DNA of 64,000 nucleotides, taken from NCBI RefSeq assembly GCF_003287275.1, contig NZ_QEVW01000018.1, positions 29,369-93,368 of the forward strand, written 5' to 3'. The notes under the pieces were generated by a model that had not been told where the DNA came from, ran no database searches, and saw only the letters and a list, made by a program, of their open reading frames with translations. Below, in pieces: positions 10,111 through 19,359 of this stretch; within the stretch, counting starts at the first letter, position 1; every line of letters begins with the position of its first letter. The position numbers were made by a program, and so were the translations under genes. This DNA is from Paenibacillus taichungensis (lineage in GTDB: Bacteria; Bacillota; Bacilli; Paenibacillales; Paenibacillaceae).

Positions 10111-11067
10111 TCAAGTGTTATTATTCGATAATATTTTTGTTGAAAAGGATTCTATATGATCAGGATGATCGGCTGCCGGTGCCTGCTGGGAATGGCTGCG
10201 AAATTCACTTGGCGTGATGCCGGTCCATCGCTTGAACTGACGGCTGAAATGCGCATTGGTTTTATACGCCAGCATCATAGCAATATGGTCAATGTTGAGG
10301 TCGGTTTGTTTTAACAGCCGCTGAGCTTCGTTCAGAAGGGTATCTGATAAAAACTTTCGCGGTGATGTACCGTATACCTGCCGAAAGATCCGGTTGATCT
10401 GCGAGGGGCTAATGTTCAGTGATTTGGCGATGTCTTGGATCCAGGTTCGCTCACTCTCCCGAATTTCACCATGAAGATGGATATATCTTACGGAGTCCTC
10501 AATGTGCTCAGCGATTTGATGAGCAATGGCTTCTTTTCTGGATAAGGTGACGGATGCGTTCTGAGATAAATGGCCGACCAGGGAGCCTAACAGTTCGAAT
10601 ACGGCAGCATGAACCATCATCTGTTTGGATGAAGACAGTGGGGTGGATAAATGCTCTGTGGCCAGATCATACAATGTACACAGTGAAGAAGAAAGTCCCA
10701 AAGCTAATTTCGAATCTGCCGGATAATAAATATCTCTGCATCGGTTGAGTTCTCTGCAAAAGGAGATATCGTGTACACTGAAATGAACGGAAAAGTAAGA
10801 GAAGCCCTGCGGTCCAGCACCGGTGCAGGAATGGGTCATACCGGGGCGGATGAACAGAAGGTCTCCAGCAGACTGGCTGTATAACTGTCCATTCACCACC
10901 ATGTTCATCTGACCATCCAACATCCAGTGGATTTCATACATGGAATGCTCATGGGATGGATACGTCCAGTTGGAATCTGCTTTTCTTGCATGCAGCCCCA
11001 ATAACTGAAAAGACAAGCGAACATCAGGTAAACGGCCTAAATACATAGCTTCTGAGATTTTGGTCAC
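10111..11067 (-). CDS. AraC-family regulator, cupin sensor type
   Basis: 318 residues. The N-terminal half is an AraC-type ligand-binding cupin (YPSHEHSMYEIHWMLDGQMN, then GDLLFIRPGMTHSC); the C-terminal 100 residues carry the two helix-turn-helices (WIQDIAKSLNISPSQINRIF and IDHIAMMLAYKTNAHFSRQF). The start is GTG at 11067, preceded on the minus strand by GAGGAGG at 6-bp spacing. It is divergent from the pentose-acid operon, 169 bp away, and is the obvious candidate to control it. The inducer is probably a pentose or its acid, but that is inference from neighbours only. Confidence 0.93.
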   Translation of the reverse strand: MTKISEAMYLGRLPDVRLSFQLLGLHARKADSNWTYPSHEHSMYEIHWMLDGQMNMVVNGQLYSQSAGDLLFIRPGMTHSCTGAGPQGFSYFSVHFSVHDISFCRELNRCRDIYYPADSKLALGLSSSLCTLYDLATEHLSTPLSSSKQMMVHAAVFELLGSLVGHLSQNASVTLSRKEAIAHQIAEHIEDSVRYIHLHGEIRESERTWIQDIAKSLNISPSQINRIFRQVYGTSPRKFLSDTLLNEAQRLLKQTDLNIDHIAMMLAYKTNAHFSRQFKRWTGITPSEFRSHSQQAPAADHPDHIESFSTKILSNNNT

Positions 11068-11236
11068 AGCAACCTCCTCTTAATGCTCTGTATTCCAAAT
11101 ACGGATAAATTCATATTAACATAAAAATAATGCGTGAAAAGGGTAAGTCGTTGGAGTGATTAGAACATCGTCATGAACCTTAGCTGGTGCTATGGTAGTG
11201 TTATCACCCCGATGGGGAGAATGGGGGCAAGCTTGT

Positions 11237-12112
11237 ATGAGAATTATTCGATTTCTGGATGGACAAGAGAAGTGGCTAGCAGCCGTTACGGATGATGGAA
11301 AAGCCTATCGTTTGCCACAAGCAGATTTTATGACTCTGATCTATCAAGCAAGAGAGCTTGGAATTTCTCCAGTTCAACTGGTTGAAAGCGCTTTTAAATC
11401 ACTGAACAAGCTGAACGACGACTGGACTTCTCTACAGCTGATCACACCAGTGGAAGCTCCGGAAGTATGGGCGGCTGGTGTGACTTATCAACGAAGCCGG
11501 GAAGCGCGAAATTATGAAGCAACGGATGGTAAGCTGGATGCGAACACCTTTTACGACAAGGTATACGATGCAGAACGTCCTGAGATCTTCTTCAAATCCA
11601 CAGCAGCTCGCACTGTTGGACCGAATGAAGCTGTCACTCTCCGCAGTGATTCAAATTGGCAGATCCCGGAGCCAGAACTTGGGCTGGTTCTTACCGCTGA
11701 TGGCACAATTGCGGGATACATCGTGGGCAATGACATGAGCTGCCGGGATATTGAAGGGGAAAACCCGCTGTATCTGCCGCAGGCCAAAATATGGCGCAGT
11801 TCCTGCTCCATCGGTCCGGCCATTCGATTGGCGGAAACAGTACAGAATCCTTATGACCTTGGCATCGTCTGCGAAATATTCCGTGATGGAAAATTGGTTG
11901 TGAAGAGTGAAGCCAGTACAAGTGAATTAAATCGAAAGCTGGATGAACTGGTGTCCTTTTTAGCAAGAGATAATGATTTGTTTGACGGCACGGTGCTACT
12001 AACAGGTACAAATATTGTACCGCCCCATGATTTTACGCTTGAATCCGGAGATCGTATTGAAATATCCATAAATGGCATTGGGAAACTCGTTAATCCTGTC
12101 ATTTCTAACTAG
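11237..12112 (+). CDS. Fumarylacetoacetate-hydrolase-superfamily dehydratase, probable 2-keto-3-deoxy-pentonate dehydratase
   Basis: 291 residues from ATG 11237 (GGGGG at 11223-11227 upstream). FAH-superfamily signatures: PEVWAAGVTYQRSREAR, EIFFKSTAARTVGP, the acidic metal-site motif PEPELGLVL, then GYIVGNDMSCRDIEGENPLY, which in this family fits sugar-acid dehydratases acting on 2-keto-3-deoxy-D-xylonate/arabinonate (XylX or archaeal KdaD type) better than true fumarylacetoacetases. In the inferred pathway it makes alpha-ketoglutarate semialdehyde. It heads a tightly packed operon whose next two genes supply the steps on either side. Function is inferred from family plus context. Confidence 0.85.
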   Translation: MRIIRFLDGQEKWLAAVTDDGKAYRLPQADFMTLIYQARELGISPVQLVESAFKSLNKLNDDWTSLQLITPVEAPEVWAAGVTYQRSREARNYEATDGKLDANTFYDKVYDAERPEIFFKSTAARTVGPNEAVTLRSDSNWQIPEPELGLVLTADGTIAGYIVGNDMSCRDIEGENPLYLPQAKIWRSSCSIGPAIRLAETVQNPYDLGIVCEIFRDGKLVVKSEASTSELNRKLDELVSFLARDNDLFDGTVLLTGTNIVPPHDFTLESGDRIEISINGIGKLVNPVISN

Positions 12113-12133
12113 TGTATAAGGAGGATGAAGGTA

Positions 12134-13600
12134 ATGAGCGCTTTTCAGTTAGAGCAGACATATAACAATTTTATTAACGGAGAATGGGTGAAGGCAGCGT
12201 CGGGAAAGACGGAACCCAGCATGAATCCGGCGAATCGAAAGGAAATCGTTGGGCACGTTCCAGCATCAGGTGTGGATGACTTGAATCATGCTGTGGCAGC
12301 GGCAAAAGCAGCTGCGAAGACCTGGCGGAGCTTAACCGGTGCAGAACGAGGTAATTATCTTTTTCAAGCTGCAAACGTACTGGAACGCAGGGCCGACCAG
12401 GTGGCGGAAGCCATGACGAGAGAAATGGGGAAAACATTCCCGGAAGCCAAAGGAGAGACGATGCGGGGCGTAGCCATCTTGAGGTATTACGCAGGGGAAG
12501 GCATGCGCAAAACGGGTGATGTGATTCCATCGACGGATAGCGAAGCGTTAATGTTCACGACCCGTGTACCGCTTGGCGTAGTAGGCATAATCGCGCCGTG
12601 GAACTTCCCGGTGGCTATTCCCATCTGGAAAACGGCACCTGCGCTGATCTATGGGAATACGGTTGTATTGAAGCCTGCCCAAGAAACTGCGGTTACTGCA
12701 GCCAAGGTAATGGAATGTTTTGAGGAAGCTGGCATCCCGGCTGGGGTTCTCAATCTCGTATGCGGCAAAGGCTCAGTGATCGGTTCGGCACTCGCAGAAC
12801 ATCCAGATGTGAACGGAATAACATTTACAGGCTCCAATGAGGTCGGAAAGCGTGTCGGAGCCTCAGCACTGGCACGAGGAGCGAAGTACCAGCTTGAAAT
12901 GGGCGGCAAAAACCCGGTCATTATTGCAGCTGACGCTGACTTGGATCTGGCTGTAGAGGGAACGATCAGCGGGGGCCTGAAATCAACGGGGCAAAAATGC
13001 ACGGCCACCAGCCGGGTTATTATTGAACGACAAGTTTATGATGCGTTTAAAGAAAAACTCCTGTCACAGATTCAGGAAATCCGTTTGGGCGACGGCATGT
13101 CCGCTGGAAGCTGGATGGGTCCTTGTGCAAGTGAAGGGCAGCTCAATACCGTGCTGGGTTACATTCAAAAAGGACAGGATGAGGGTGCCGTACTGCTGGC
13201 TGGAGGAAAAAGACCGGACAGTATTGGGCTTGCAGAAGGATTCTATGTAGAGCCGACCGTATTTGAAGGTGTAGAATCACATATGTCCATTGCAAGGGAA
13301 GAAATATTCGGTCCAGTGCTGGCCTTGATTTCGGTGGATTCTCTCGAAGAGGCTATAGCGCTGGCAAATGACAGTGATTATGGTTTGAGTGCTTCGATCT
13401 ATACACAAAATGTTGGGGCGATGCTTTCATTCATCCGGGATATGGATGCCGGACTCGTAAGAATTAATGCGGAAACAGCCGGTGTCGAGCTGCAGGCTCC
13501 GTTTGGCGGCATGAAAATGTCCAGTTCACACTCCAGAGAGCAGGGACAAGCGGCTATTGAATTTTTCACCGCCATCAAAACAGTCTTCGTGAAGTCATAA
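12134..13600 (+). CDS. Aldehyde dehydrogenase, probable alpha-ketoglutaric semialdehyde dehydrogenase
   Basis: 488 residues. ATG 12134 is preferred over ATG 12125, which abuts the ribosome site AAGGAGG at 12118-12124. ALDH hallmarks: catalytic-region Asn in IIAPWNFPVAIPIWK, the glycine motif GSNEVG, the catalytic Glu in QLEMGGKNPVII, the catalytic Cys in GGLKSTGQKCTATSRVII, and EEIFGPVLAL. The GQKCTATSR variant is typical of the KGSADH/succinic-semialdehyde branch. It would oxidise 2,5-dioxopentanoate to 2-oxoglutarate, delivering pentose carbon to the TCA cycle. It lies 22 bp after the FAH-type gene and 18 bp before the sugar-acid dehydratase. Confidence 0.88.
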   Translation: MSAFQLEQTYNNFINGEWVKAASGKTEPSMNPANRKEIVGHVPASGVDDLNHAVAAAKAAAKTWRSLTGAERGNYLFQAANVLERRADQVAEAMTREMGKTFPEAKGETMRGVAILRYYAGEGMRKTGDVIPSTDSEALMFTTRVPLGVVGIIAPWNFPVAIPIWKTAPALIYGNTVVLKPAQETAVTAAKVMECFEEAGIPAGVLNLVCGKGSVIGSALAEHPDVNGITFTGSNEVGKRVGASALARGAKYQLEMGGKNPVIIAADADLDLAVEGTISGGLKSTGQKCTATSRVIIERQVYDAFKEKLLSQIQEIRLGDGMSAGSWMGPCASEGQLNTVLGYIQKGQDEGAVLLAGGKRPDSIGLAEGFYVEPTVFEGVESHMSIAREEIFGPVLALISVDSLEEAIALANDSDYGLSASIYTQNVGAMLSFIRDMDAGLVRINAETAGVELQAPFGGMKMSSSHSREQGQAAIEFFTAIKTVFVKS

Positions 13601-13617
13601 ACTGCGGGGAGGGTATC

Positions 13618-15594
13618 ATGTACGAACAGATCATGTCGATTATGGGGGAGAAGGAGTCTGACAACTTCGGCATTATAGCTCATGCTCCAGGGGCAGCGGG
13701 ACGTTTGCCTTTGACCGATGATTTGCTGCGAAATGCTCCAAGCGGCGACTTGTTCGGCATGTCCCAAAATGTTGGAATGGGCTGGAAGCCTGGAGAATTA
13801 AACGGAAAACAGTTTCTGATCTTAAGTACGCAGGGCGGTATCCGAAATGAGGATGGCAGTCCCGCAGCTCTCGGTTATCATACGGGTCACTGGGAAGTTG
13901 GACTGCTGATGAAGGCTGCGGCAGAAGAGCTCTCCAGCCGCGGCGGAATCCCGTTTGCCGGTTATGTGAGTGACCCTTGCGATGGCAGATCGCAAGGAAC
14001 AACAGGCATGTTCGACTCGCTGCCGTACCGGAACGATGCTGCGATCGTATTCCGCAGATTGATTCGATCCCTGCCGACACGCAAAGGTGTAATCGGCGTT
14101 GCAACATGTGATAAGGGACTGCCTGCCATGATGCTTGCACTTGCGGGAATGCCGCAGCTGCCAGGAGTTATCGTCCCCGGCGGCGTCACCCTTCCGCCTA
14201 CGGATGGAGAGGACGCGGGTAAAATTCAAACCATCGGTGCAAGGTACACGAATGGAGAGCTTTCGCTCGAAATGGCATCGGAGCTAGGATGCCGAGCTTG
14301 CGCTACACCGGGCGGGGGCTGTCAGTTTCTTGGGACAGCAGCAACAGCCCAGGTTGTAGCTGAAGCCATGGGCATGACGGTGCCTCATGCTGCTCTGGCA
14401 CCTTCAGGACAGCCCATCTGGATGGAGATGGCACGGCAATCCTCGCGTGCACTCATCAATATGGAGACCCAAGGAATGAAGATGGCAGACATTATCACAG
14501 ACGCATCGGTTCGCAATTCAATGGTTGTGCACGCCGCGTTCGGCGGTTCTACCAATCTGCTTCTTCATATCCCGGCGATTGCCCATGCGGCTGGTTTAAC
14601 GCTCCCCAACGTACAGGACTGGATTCAGGTAAATAAAAACGTTCCGAGATTGGTGAGTGCTTTACCGAACGGCCCTATCTTTTACCCGACTATTCGAGTT
14701 TTTCAGGCGGGGGGTGTACCCGAGGTCATGCTTCATCTCAGACGCCTTGGTTTGTTGGATGAATCTGTACCCACAGTAACTGGGATGTCTTTGGGTCATG
14801 TGCTCGATTGGTGGGAATCGTCAGAACGGCGTCATGTCATGCGCAAGCAATTAAAGGAGAAGGACGGCATCGATCCGGACAGTGTCATCATGAGCGCAGA
14901 ACACTCACAACGTCTCGGAATTTCCTCCACCGTGACATTTCCTACCGGCAATATCGCTCCCGAAGGATCAGTCATCAAATCCACATCCATCGACCCGGAT
15001 GTACTGGATGAGCATGGGGTATATCGTCACCGAGGCATAGCAAAGGTGTTTACCACGGAACGTGAAGCGATCCTGGCCATTAAAACAGGCGAAATCCTGG
15101 CAGGTGATATCATCGTCTTGCTTGGACGCGGGCCTTCTGGAACCGGGATGGAGGAGACCTATCAGCTTACGTCTGCGCTCAAGCATTTGTCCTTTGGAAA
15201 ATATGTATCGCTCATCACCGATGCTCGCTTCTCTGGTGTGTCCACCGGTGCATGTATTGGTCATGTTGGTCCGGAAGCGCTAGCAGGCGGTCCGATCGGC
15301 AAGCTGCGAAACGGTGATTTGATTGATATCGTAGTGGATCGAAATTCACTGCATGGAAGCATTAACTTTGTCGGAGAAGAAGGAATGGAGGTTTCCCCCG
15401 AAGAAGGAGCTCTCATCCTTGCGCAGAGGCCATTTCATCCGGATATGCGGCCAGATGAAGCGCTGCCGGATGATACTCGGCTTTGGGCTGCATTACAATC
15501 CGTCAGTGGAGGCACGTGGAGAGGCAATGTATACGATGCAGACCGGATTATAGCTGCTCTGGAGGCTGGCAAAAAAGCGCTGGGGTGGCACTGA
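13618..15594 (+). CDS. IlvD/Edd-family sugar-acid dehydratase, YjhG/YagF type (probable D-xylonate dehydratase)
   Basis: 658 residues, matching the longer YjhG/YagF branch rather than about 560 for IlvD. The iron-sulfur-cluster Cys motifs are present: SDPCDGRSQGTTGMFDS (about 118), GVATCDKGLPAMM (about 161) and CRACATPGGGCQFLGTAAT (about 224-240). The C-terminal half has GRGPSGTGMEETYQLTSAL and DARFSGVSTGACIGHVGPEA, also IlvD/Edd-specific. E. coli YjhG and YagF dehydrate D-xylonate to 2-keto-3-deoxy-xylonate, the step just before the FAH-type enzyme encoded upstream. The ATG follows GGGGAGGG. The context supports a Weimberg-like route; no xylose dehydrogenase or lactonase gene is in the window. 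Confidence 0.9.
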   Translation: MYEQIMSIMGEKESDNFGIIAHAPGAAGRLPLTDDLLRNAPSGDLFGMSQNVGMGWKPGELNGKQFLILSTQGGIRNEDGSPAALGYHTGHWEVGLLMKAAAEELSSRGGIPFAGYVSDPCDGRSQGTTGMFDSLPYRNDAAIVFRRLIRSLPTRKGVIGVATCDKGLPAMMLALAGMPQLPGVIVPGGVTLPPTDGEDAGKIQTIGARYTNGELSLEMASELGCRACATPGGGCQFLGTAATAQVVAEAMGMTVPHAALAPSGQPIWMEMARQSSRALINMETQGMKMADIITDASVRNSMVVHAAFGGSTNLLLHIPAIAHAAGLTLPNVQDWIQVNKNVPRLVSALPNGPIFYPTIRVFQAGGVPEVMLHLRRLGLLDESVPTVTGMSLGHVLDWWESSERRHVMRKQLKEKDGIDPDSVIMSAEHSQRLGISSTVTFPTGNIAPEGSVIKSTSIDPDVLDEHGVYRHRGIAKVFTTEREAILAIKTGEILAGDIIVLLGRGPSGTGMEETYQLTSALKHLSFGKYVSLITDARFSGVSTGACIGHVGPEALAGGPIGKLRNGDLIDIVVDRNSLHGSINFVGEEGMEVSPEEGALILAQRPFHPDMRPDEALPDDTRLWAALQSVSGGTWRGNVYDADRIIAALEAGKKALGWH

Positions 15595-15666
15595 AACAAA
15601 ATAACTCAAGTACAATATCCTGGCCTTTTTTATACAGATATCACTTCTTTACCGGAGGTTTCTTCA

Positions 15667-17280
15667 ATGGATACGTTCAAAAACATGATCACGAATCCCA
15701 TTCTGCCCGGTTTTCATCCCGATCCTTCCTTTTGCCGGGCAGGGGAAGATTATTACATCGCTACGTCTACATTCGAATGGTTCCCGGGTGTACGCATTCA
15801 CCACTCCAGGGATCTGGTTCATTGGCGTGCGATGCCTTCGCCGCTGACTCGAATCGCTCAGTTAAACATGAAGGGAAACATTAATTCGGGAGGCGTATGG
15901 GCTCCGTGCCTTAGCTATGATAACGGTGTGTTTTATCTGATTTATACCGATGTGAAGAGCCGGGTAGGGGCTTTTAAAGATACTCATAATTACCTTGTGA
16001 CAGCAACGGATGTCGAAGGTCCTTGGTCCGATCCGGTCTATTTGAACAGCAGCGGCTTTGATCCTTCTTTGTTTCATGACGAAGATGGACGCAAGTGGCT
16101 GGTCAACATGATCTGGGATCATCGTAAAGGCAAAAACCGGTTTGCAGGCATCGTATTGCAGGAATATTCGGTAAAGGAACAAAAACTGGTCGGCCCCGCC
16201 GTTAACCTTTTTAAGGGAACAGACCTCGGACTGACCGAAGCGCCGCATCTATATAAACACAACGAATTCTACTATTTAATAACAGCTGAAGGTGGAACCG
16301 GATATGAACATGCCGTTACGGTTGCGCGCTCTCGTTCCATACATGGTCCCTATGAGGTTGATCCGACTAATCCAATTCTCACTTCACATGGCAGGGCGGA
16401 TTTACCACTGCAAAAGGCCGGTCACGGCAGTCTTATCGAGACGCACTCGGGCGAATGGTATATGGCACATCTGGTGGGTCGACCTGTTCAGGAGAAACAC
16501 TGCATCCTTGGACGTGAGACGGCTCTGCAGCGGTGTATCTGGAGCGAGGATGGATGGCTCAGGCTTGCAACTGGGAATCGGTACCCAGAGCTTTATGTGA
16601 CAGCACCGAAGATTACGCTTCACCCGTTTGAACCGACTTCTGAGATAGATCATTTTGATGTGACCGAGCTTCGGAACGATTGGAATACGCTTCGTATACC
16701 GCCGGACCCAACTTGGCTTACTCTGACGACACGTCCCGGCTATTTACGCTTGCATGGGATGGAATCGATGAGTTCAACACACAGACAAAGCATGGTTGCC
16801 CGCAGACTTCAGGCTTTTGAGTGCGAAGCCGAAACGTGCCTGGAATTTGCGCCGGATCATCCACAGCAAATGGCAGGACTTATTCTGTATTACGATACTC
16901 AAGACTATCTCTACCTTCGAGTAACGCATCATGAGGAAAAGGGTTTGTGTCTTGGCATCATTCAGTCCAAATACGGGGTGTATGATGAAGTTTTGGAGGA
17001 GGACATTCCACTGCAATCGGGACATCGAATTCGCTTGAAAACTGTGATTAATCATGATCGTGCCTGCTTTTACTATGCGTTAGACGATGATCCATCATGG
17101 GTTCCGGCAGGCGACTGGACGGATATTACACATCTGTGTGATGAATCCCCGGAATACATCCGCTTCACGGGAACCTATATCGGTCTTTCCGTGCAGGATC
17201 TTGGCGGAACCCGAAAATACGCTGATTTTGATTACTTTGAATACAAAGAAACGAACAAGCAAACGGTTGAGCTCGCTTAG
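15667..17280 (+). CDS. Glycoside hydrolase family 43 beta-xylosidase
   Basis: 537 residues, the usual length of cytoplasmic XynB-type GH43 enzymes; no signal peptide. The catalytic triad motifs are visible: base Asp in NPILPGFHPDPSFCRAGEDY, pKa-modulating Asp in GFDPSLFHDEDGRKWL, and acid Glu in LGLTEAPHLYKHNEFYYL. A C-terminal beta-sandwich (from about 320) includes RLQAFECEAETCLEF and ends DFDYFEYKE. GH43 members of this shape release xylose or arabinose from short oligosaccharides. The ATG follows CCGGAGG, 72 bp after the dehydratase. Being last in the sugar-acid operon, it ties substrate release to oxidative pentose breakdown. Confidence 0.92.
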   Translation: MDTFKNMITNPILPGFHPDPSFCRAGEDYYIATSTFEWFPGVRIHHSRDLVHWRAMPSPLTRIAQLNMKGNINSGGVWAPCLSYDNGVFYLIYTDVKSRVGAFKDTHNYLVTATDVEGPWSDPVYLNSSGFDPSLFHDEDGRKWLVNMIWDHRKGKNRFAGIVLQEYSVKEQKLVGPAVNLFKGTDLGLTEAPHLYKHNEFYYLITAEGGTGYEHAVTVARSRSIHGPYEVDPTNPILTSHGRADLPLQKAGHGSLIETHSGEWYMAHLVGRPVQEKHCILGRETALQRCIWSEDGWLRLATGNRYPELYVTAPKITLHPFEPTSEIDHFDVTELRNDWNTLRIPPDPTWLTLTTRPGYLRLHGMESMSSTHRQSMVARRLQAFECEAETCLEFAPDHPQQMAGLILYYDTQDYLYLRVTHHEEKGLCLGIIQSKYGVYDEVLEEDIPLQSGHRIRLKTVINHDRACFYYALDDDPSWVPAGDWTDITHLCDESPEYIRFTGTYIGLSVQDLGGTRKYADFDYFEYKETNKQTVELA

Positions 17281-17288
17281 TAATCCGA

Positions 17289-17326
17289 AGATGACTCCTA
17301 GGTTCATTAGGGGGCATCTTTTTTTA
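17289..17326 (+). terminator. Terminator of the pentose-acid operon
   Basis: AGATGACTCCTA pairs with TAGGGGGCATCT (two wobble positions) around a short loop, followed by TTTTTTT. It lies 8 bp after the xylosidase stop. Confidence 0.8.
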
Positions 17327-17564
17327 TTGAAATTGACATCCTACATAGTTGCGATCAACAAATAACCTATATTTTGTCAGGTTTCAGCTCAAAGAATAAT
17401 ATAGTAACATTTACAAATATAAGTAAAATTATTTTAAAATTCGAGAGGGAGTGGTAAGGGAAATTCTATTGGCTACTGAACAAGTTGACTCTTTTGAATA
17501 CGCTCCGAAAATTTCAGCTGCCGTCCTCCCGGATGCTTAAAGGACAGGCAGCCCTTATCTTGTC

Positions 17565-17711
17565 TATCGCTACGGTACGGAAGCACAATTTGAATAGGCG
17601 AGGCAACGATACGTTGCCAATCTAAGGGAAGCGAAGAAAAAGCAATATGAGGATGCGGTCATCAAGTTACAAGCGGATGGAAGCAGTCCGATCAGGCTTG
17701 GAGAAGATTGA
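17565..17711 (+). pseudogene. Short coding remnant with internal TAG, unknown family
   Basis: A frame reading YRYGTEAQFE, a TAG, then ARQRYVANLREAKKKQYED and a tail ending SSPIRLGED before a TGA. The composition is protein-like (charged, helical), but there is no start codon or ribosome site, so it looks like the decayed end of a gene. The rest of 17327-17950 holds an AT-rich promoter region for the small peptide gene. Confidence 0.35.
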
Positions 17712-17791
17712 GCATAATTGACGGGGTTAGTCGACAACTTTATTTTCTGCGCCTAATACTATATTTTATTTGAACACAAGGAAAAAATCCT

Positions 17792-17819
17792 TTTACAATC
17801 ATTGTCAGTACGTTATAAT
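17792..17819 (+). promoter_or_regulatory. Probable sigma-A promoter upstream of the small exported peptide
   Basis: TTTACA (17792-17797), a 16-bp spacer and TATAAT (17814-17819). The start codon is 130 bp downstream, leaving a long leader. Confidence 0.5.
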
Positions 17820-17950
17820 ACAATCACCAGGTGGATTACCTAAGAAAAAAAGTGAAATATTGTAATCATATTACCACAGTCATGTAGTTCACCCTGGGCT
17901 CGTAATAGTCTTGAGTTGTTTATTACATAATACATATTGGAGGTTTGATT

Positions 17951-18097
17951 ATGGTCAAGAAGAAAATTTCCACAGCTCTCAGCGCAGCTTTAATCGTTTC
18001 CATGCTGGCTACTGGCGTGATAGTCGCTATCCAAGGTAAAACAACGTTAGAGGTAGCGAAGACAGCTGGGGATAAAAAGGTTGAAGTTATTAAATAA
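17951..18097 (+). CDS. Small exported peptide of 48 residues, pheromone-precursor-like
   Basis: ATG 17951 preceded by TTGGAGG at good spacing. The peptide opens MVKKKISTALSAALIVSMLA, a positively charged start plus hydrophobic core typical of a Sec signal, followed by a short polar tail ending GDKKVEVIK. Size and layout match Phr/Aim-type precursors, in which the C-terminal few residues are the mature signal, but no Rap/TPR receptor gene adjoins it and the tail shows no diagnostic motif. It could equally be a small secreted or membrane peptide. A repeat-module hairpin with a T-run follows directly and would end the transcript. Confidence 0.55.
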   Translation: MVKKKISTALSAALIVSMLATGVIVAIQGKTTLEVAKTAGDKKVEVIK

Positions 18098-18098
18098 A

Positions 18099-18161
18099 CG
18101 TCGAGGGACGAGAACATATTCCCATTAAAGTCGCTATTATAGCGGCTTTTTATTTTATCGG
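18099..18161 (+). repeat. Intergenic repeat module A (copy 1), terminator-like
   Basis: Starts GTCGAGGGACGAGAACATAT and ends TTTTATTTTATCGG, with a GTCGCTAT...ATAGCGGC hairpin and T-run in the middle. Other copies at 18877-18940, 23265-23315, 53224-53288, 54860-54924 and, diverged, 61350-61414. Here it doubles as terminator of the small peptide gene. Confidence 0.85.
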
Positions 18162-18230
18162 AAACAACCGGTATTGAATATCATCTAGAAGTAGAGCTCG
18201 GAACGCTACTTTTATCTGGAGGCGAATGAG

Positions 18231-18794
18231 ATGCAGGAATTAGAGTTTACTACTATAGAGGAGTGGGATGAAGCATTGTGGGCGCAGATGGAGCGGATCT
18301 ATCATGAAGCTTTTCAAAGCGGCGCTAAGACAAAAGCGATTCTGCACAGTATGCTGGACCGGGGGATTGGTTATTTACACATGGGCGTGCATCATGGAGA
18401 AGTGGTTGCAATGGCTGTTACTGGACTGGAGGGGCAGGCTGGGGAGCGCATCCTGATCATCGATTACCTCGCGGTTGAACAGAAGCTGCGAGGGTTGGGC
18501 ATAGGGACCTGGATGCTAGATCAGCTCAGAGACTGGGCGTTAAAGGAACACGGGATCAAAGGTATGATTATCGAGGCGGAGTCCGGGACAACGGAGGCTC
18601 ATCAGGAACGCATTCAGTTCTGGCAACGTAACGGGTTCATCCTGACTTCCTATGTCCATCAATATAGAATGGTGCCAGAGCCGTATCAGGCAATGATGCT
18701 GCCACTGGATAAAAGCACGCATGTGCCTGATGATGGTGAAGCACTGTTTCGTTATATTAATGCTTTTCACAAAGTTGCTTACCGGAAGAGTTAG
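18231..18794 (+). CDS. GNAT-family N-acetyltransferase
   Basis: 187 residues with a GNAT core: a mid-protein strand ILIIDYLAVEQKLRGLGIGT, whose RGLGIG is the acetyl-CoA pyrophosphate-binding Q/RxxGxG/A loop, and a C-terminal WQRNGFILTSYVHQYRM strand in the usual place. Such enzymes transfer acetyl groups to small amines or proteins; the substrate is not predictable. The ATG follows TGGAGG. It stands alone between two copies of repeat module A (18099 and 18877). Confidence 0.85.
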   Translation: MQELEFTTIEEWDEALWAQMERIYHEAFQSGAKTKAILHSMLDRGIGYLHMGVHHGEVVAMAVTGLEGQAGERILIIDYLAVEQKLRGLGIGTWMLDQLRDWALKEHGIKGMIIEAESGTTEAHQERIQFWQRNGFILTSYVHQYRMVPEPYQAMMLPLDKSTHVPDDGEALFRYINAFHKVAYRKS

Positions 18795-18876
18795 ACCGTA
18801 TTCAAGGGACCAGCAAGGAAATTTGAGTAGAGATTGGCTGACTGATTTTCCGACTTAATGAAAGAACTTCAATAAT

Positions 18877-18940
18877 TGTCGAAGGACAAGAACATATTCC
18901 CATGGAAGTCGCTATTTTGGCGGCTTTTTTATTTTATCGG
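18877..18940 (+). repeat. Intergenic repeat module A (copy 2)
   Basis: GTCGAAGGACAAGAACATAT, then the GTCGCTATTTTGGCGGC hairpin, T6 and TTTTATCGG. It lies 83 bp after the acetyltransferase gene. The rest of the 18795-19359 gap is AT-rich with no supported gene; the region just before fbp carries its leader. Confidence 0.85.
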
Positions 18941-19359
18941 TATATATCGGAGCTGGGATTTAAGCAAACCAGATGTGATCAGTGTGAAACACTTATAGGT
19001 CTATCTAAATTTTTTATCACAAATCCATTTAATGTAATATTAATTATTATAAGTTTTACCGTTTTTCAAAATAACTGAAGAGCAGTTGTATCATTAAAAT
19101 TCACTTTGGGCTTAATTAATGAAATTTGTTCATATATGCGAAACTGGAGTATGATGGGGAAGGCAATGCTGATAATCTCTATATAAATAATTTTATTTTT
19201 ATTGTGAACCATACAGTAAGAGATACCAAAAACCTAATGTTTTTCTTTTTAACTATTGTTCTTGAAAATTTCCTATAAATTAATGCCACATATGGAGCGA
19301 TATCTTCGAACATTATTGATCTGTGCATCACCATACTTCCTTGAAGGGGGACATCTGTT

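Noticed and set aside
11390..11406. cre-like sequence TTGAAAGCGCTTTTAA (catabolite control)
   Set aside because: Lies inside the FAH-type gene and lacks the CA of the consensus right half; too weak to call.
13673..14229. Overlapping minus-strand frames of 135-155 codons inside the xylonate-dehydratase-like gene
   Set aside because: Shadow frames of a GC-richer coding region; the plus-strand gene carries all IlvD/Edd cluster motifs.
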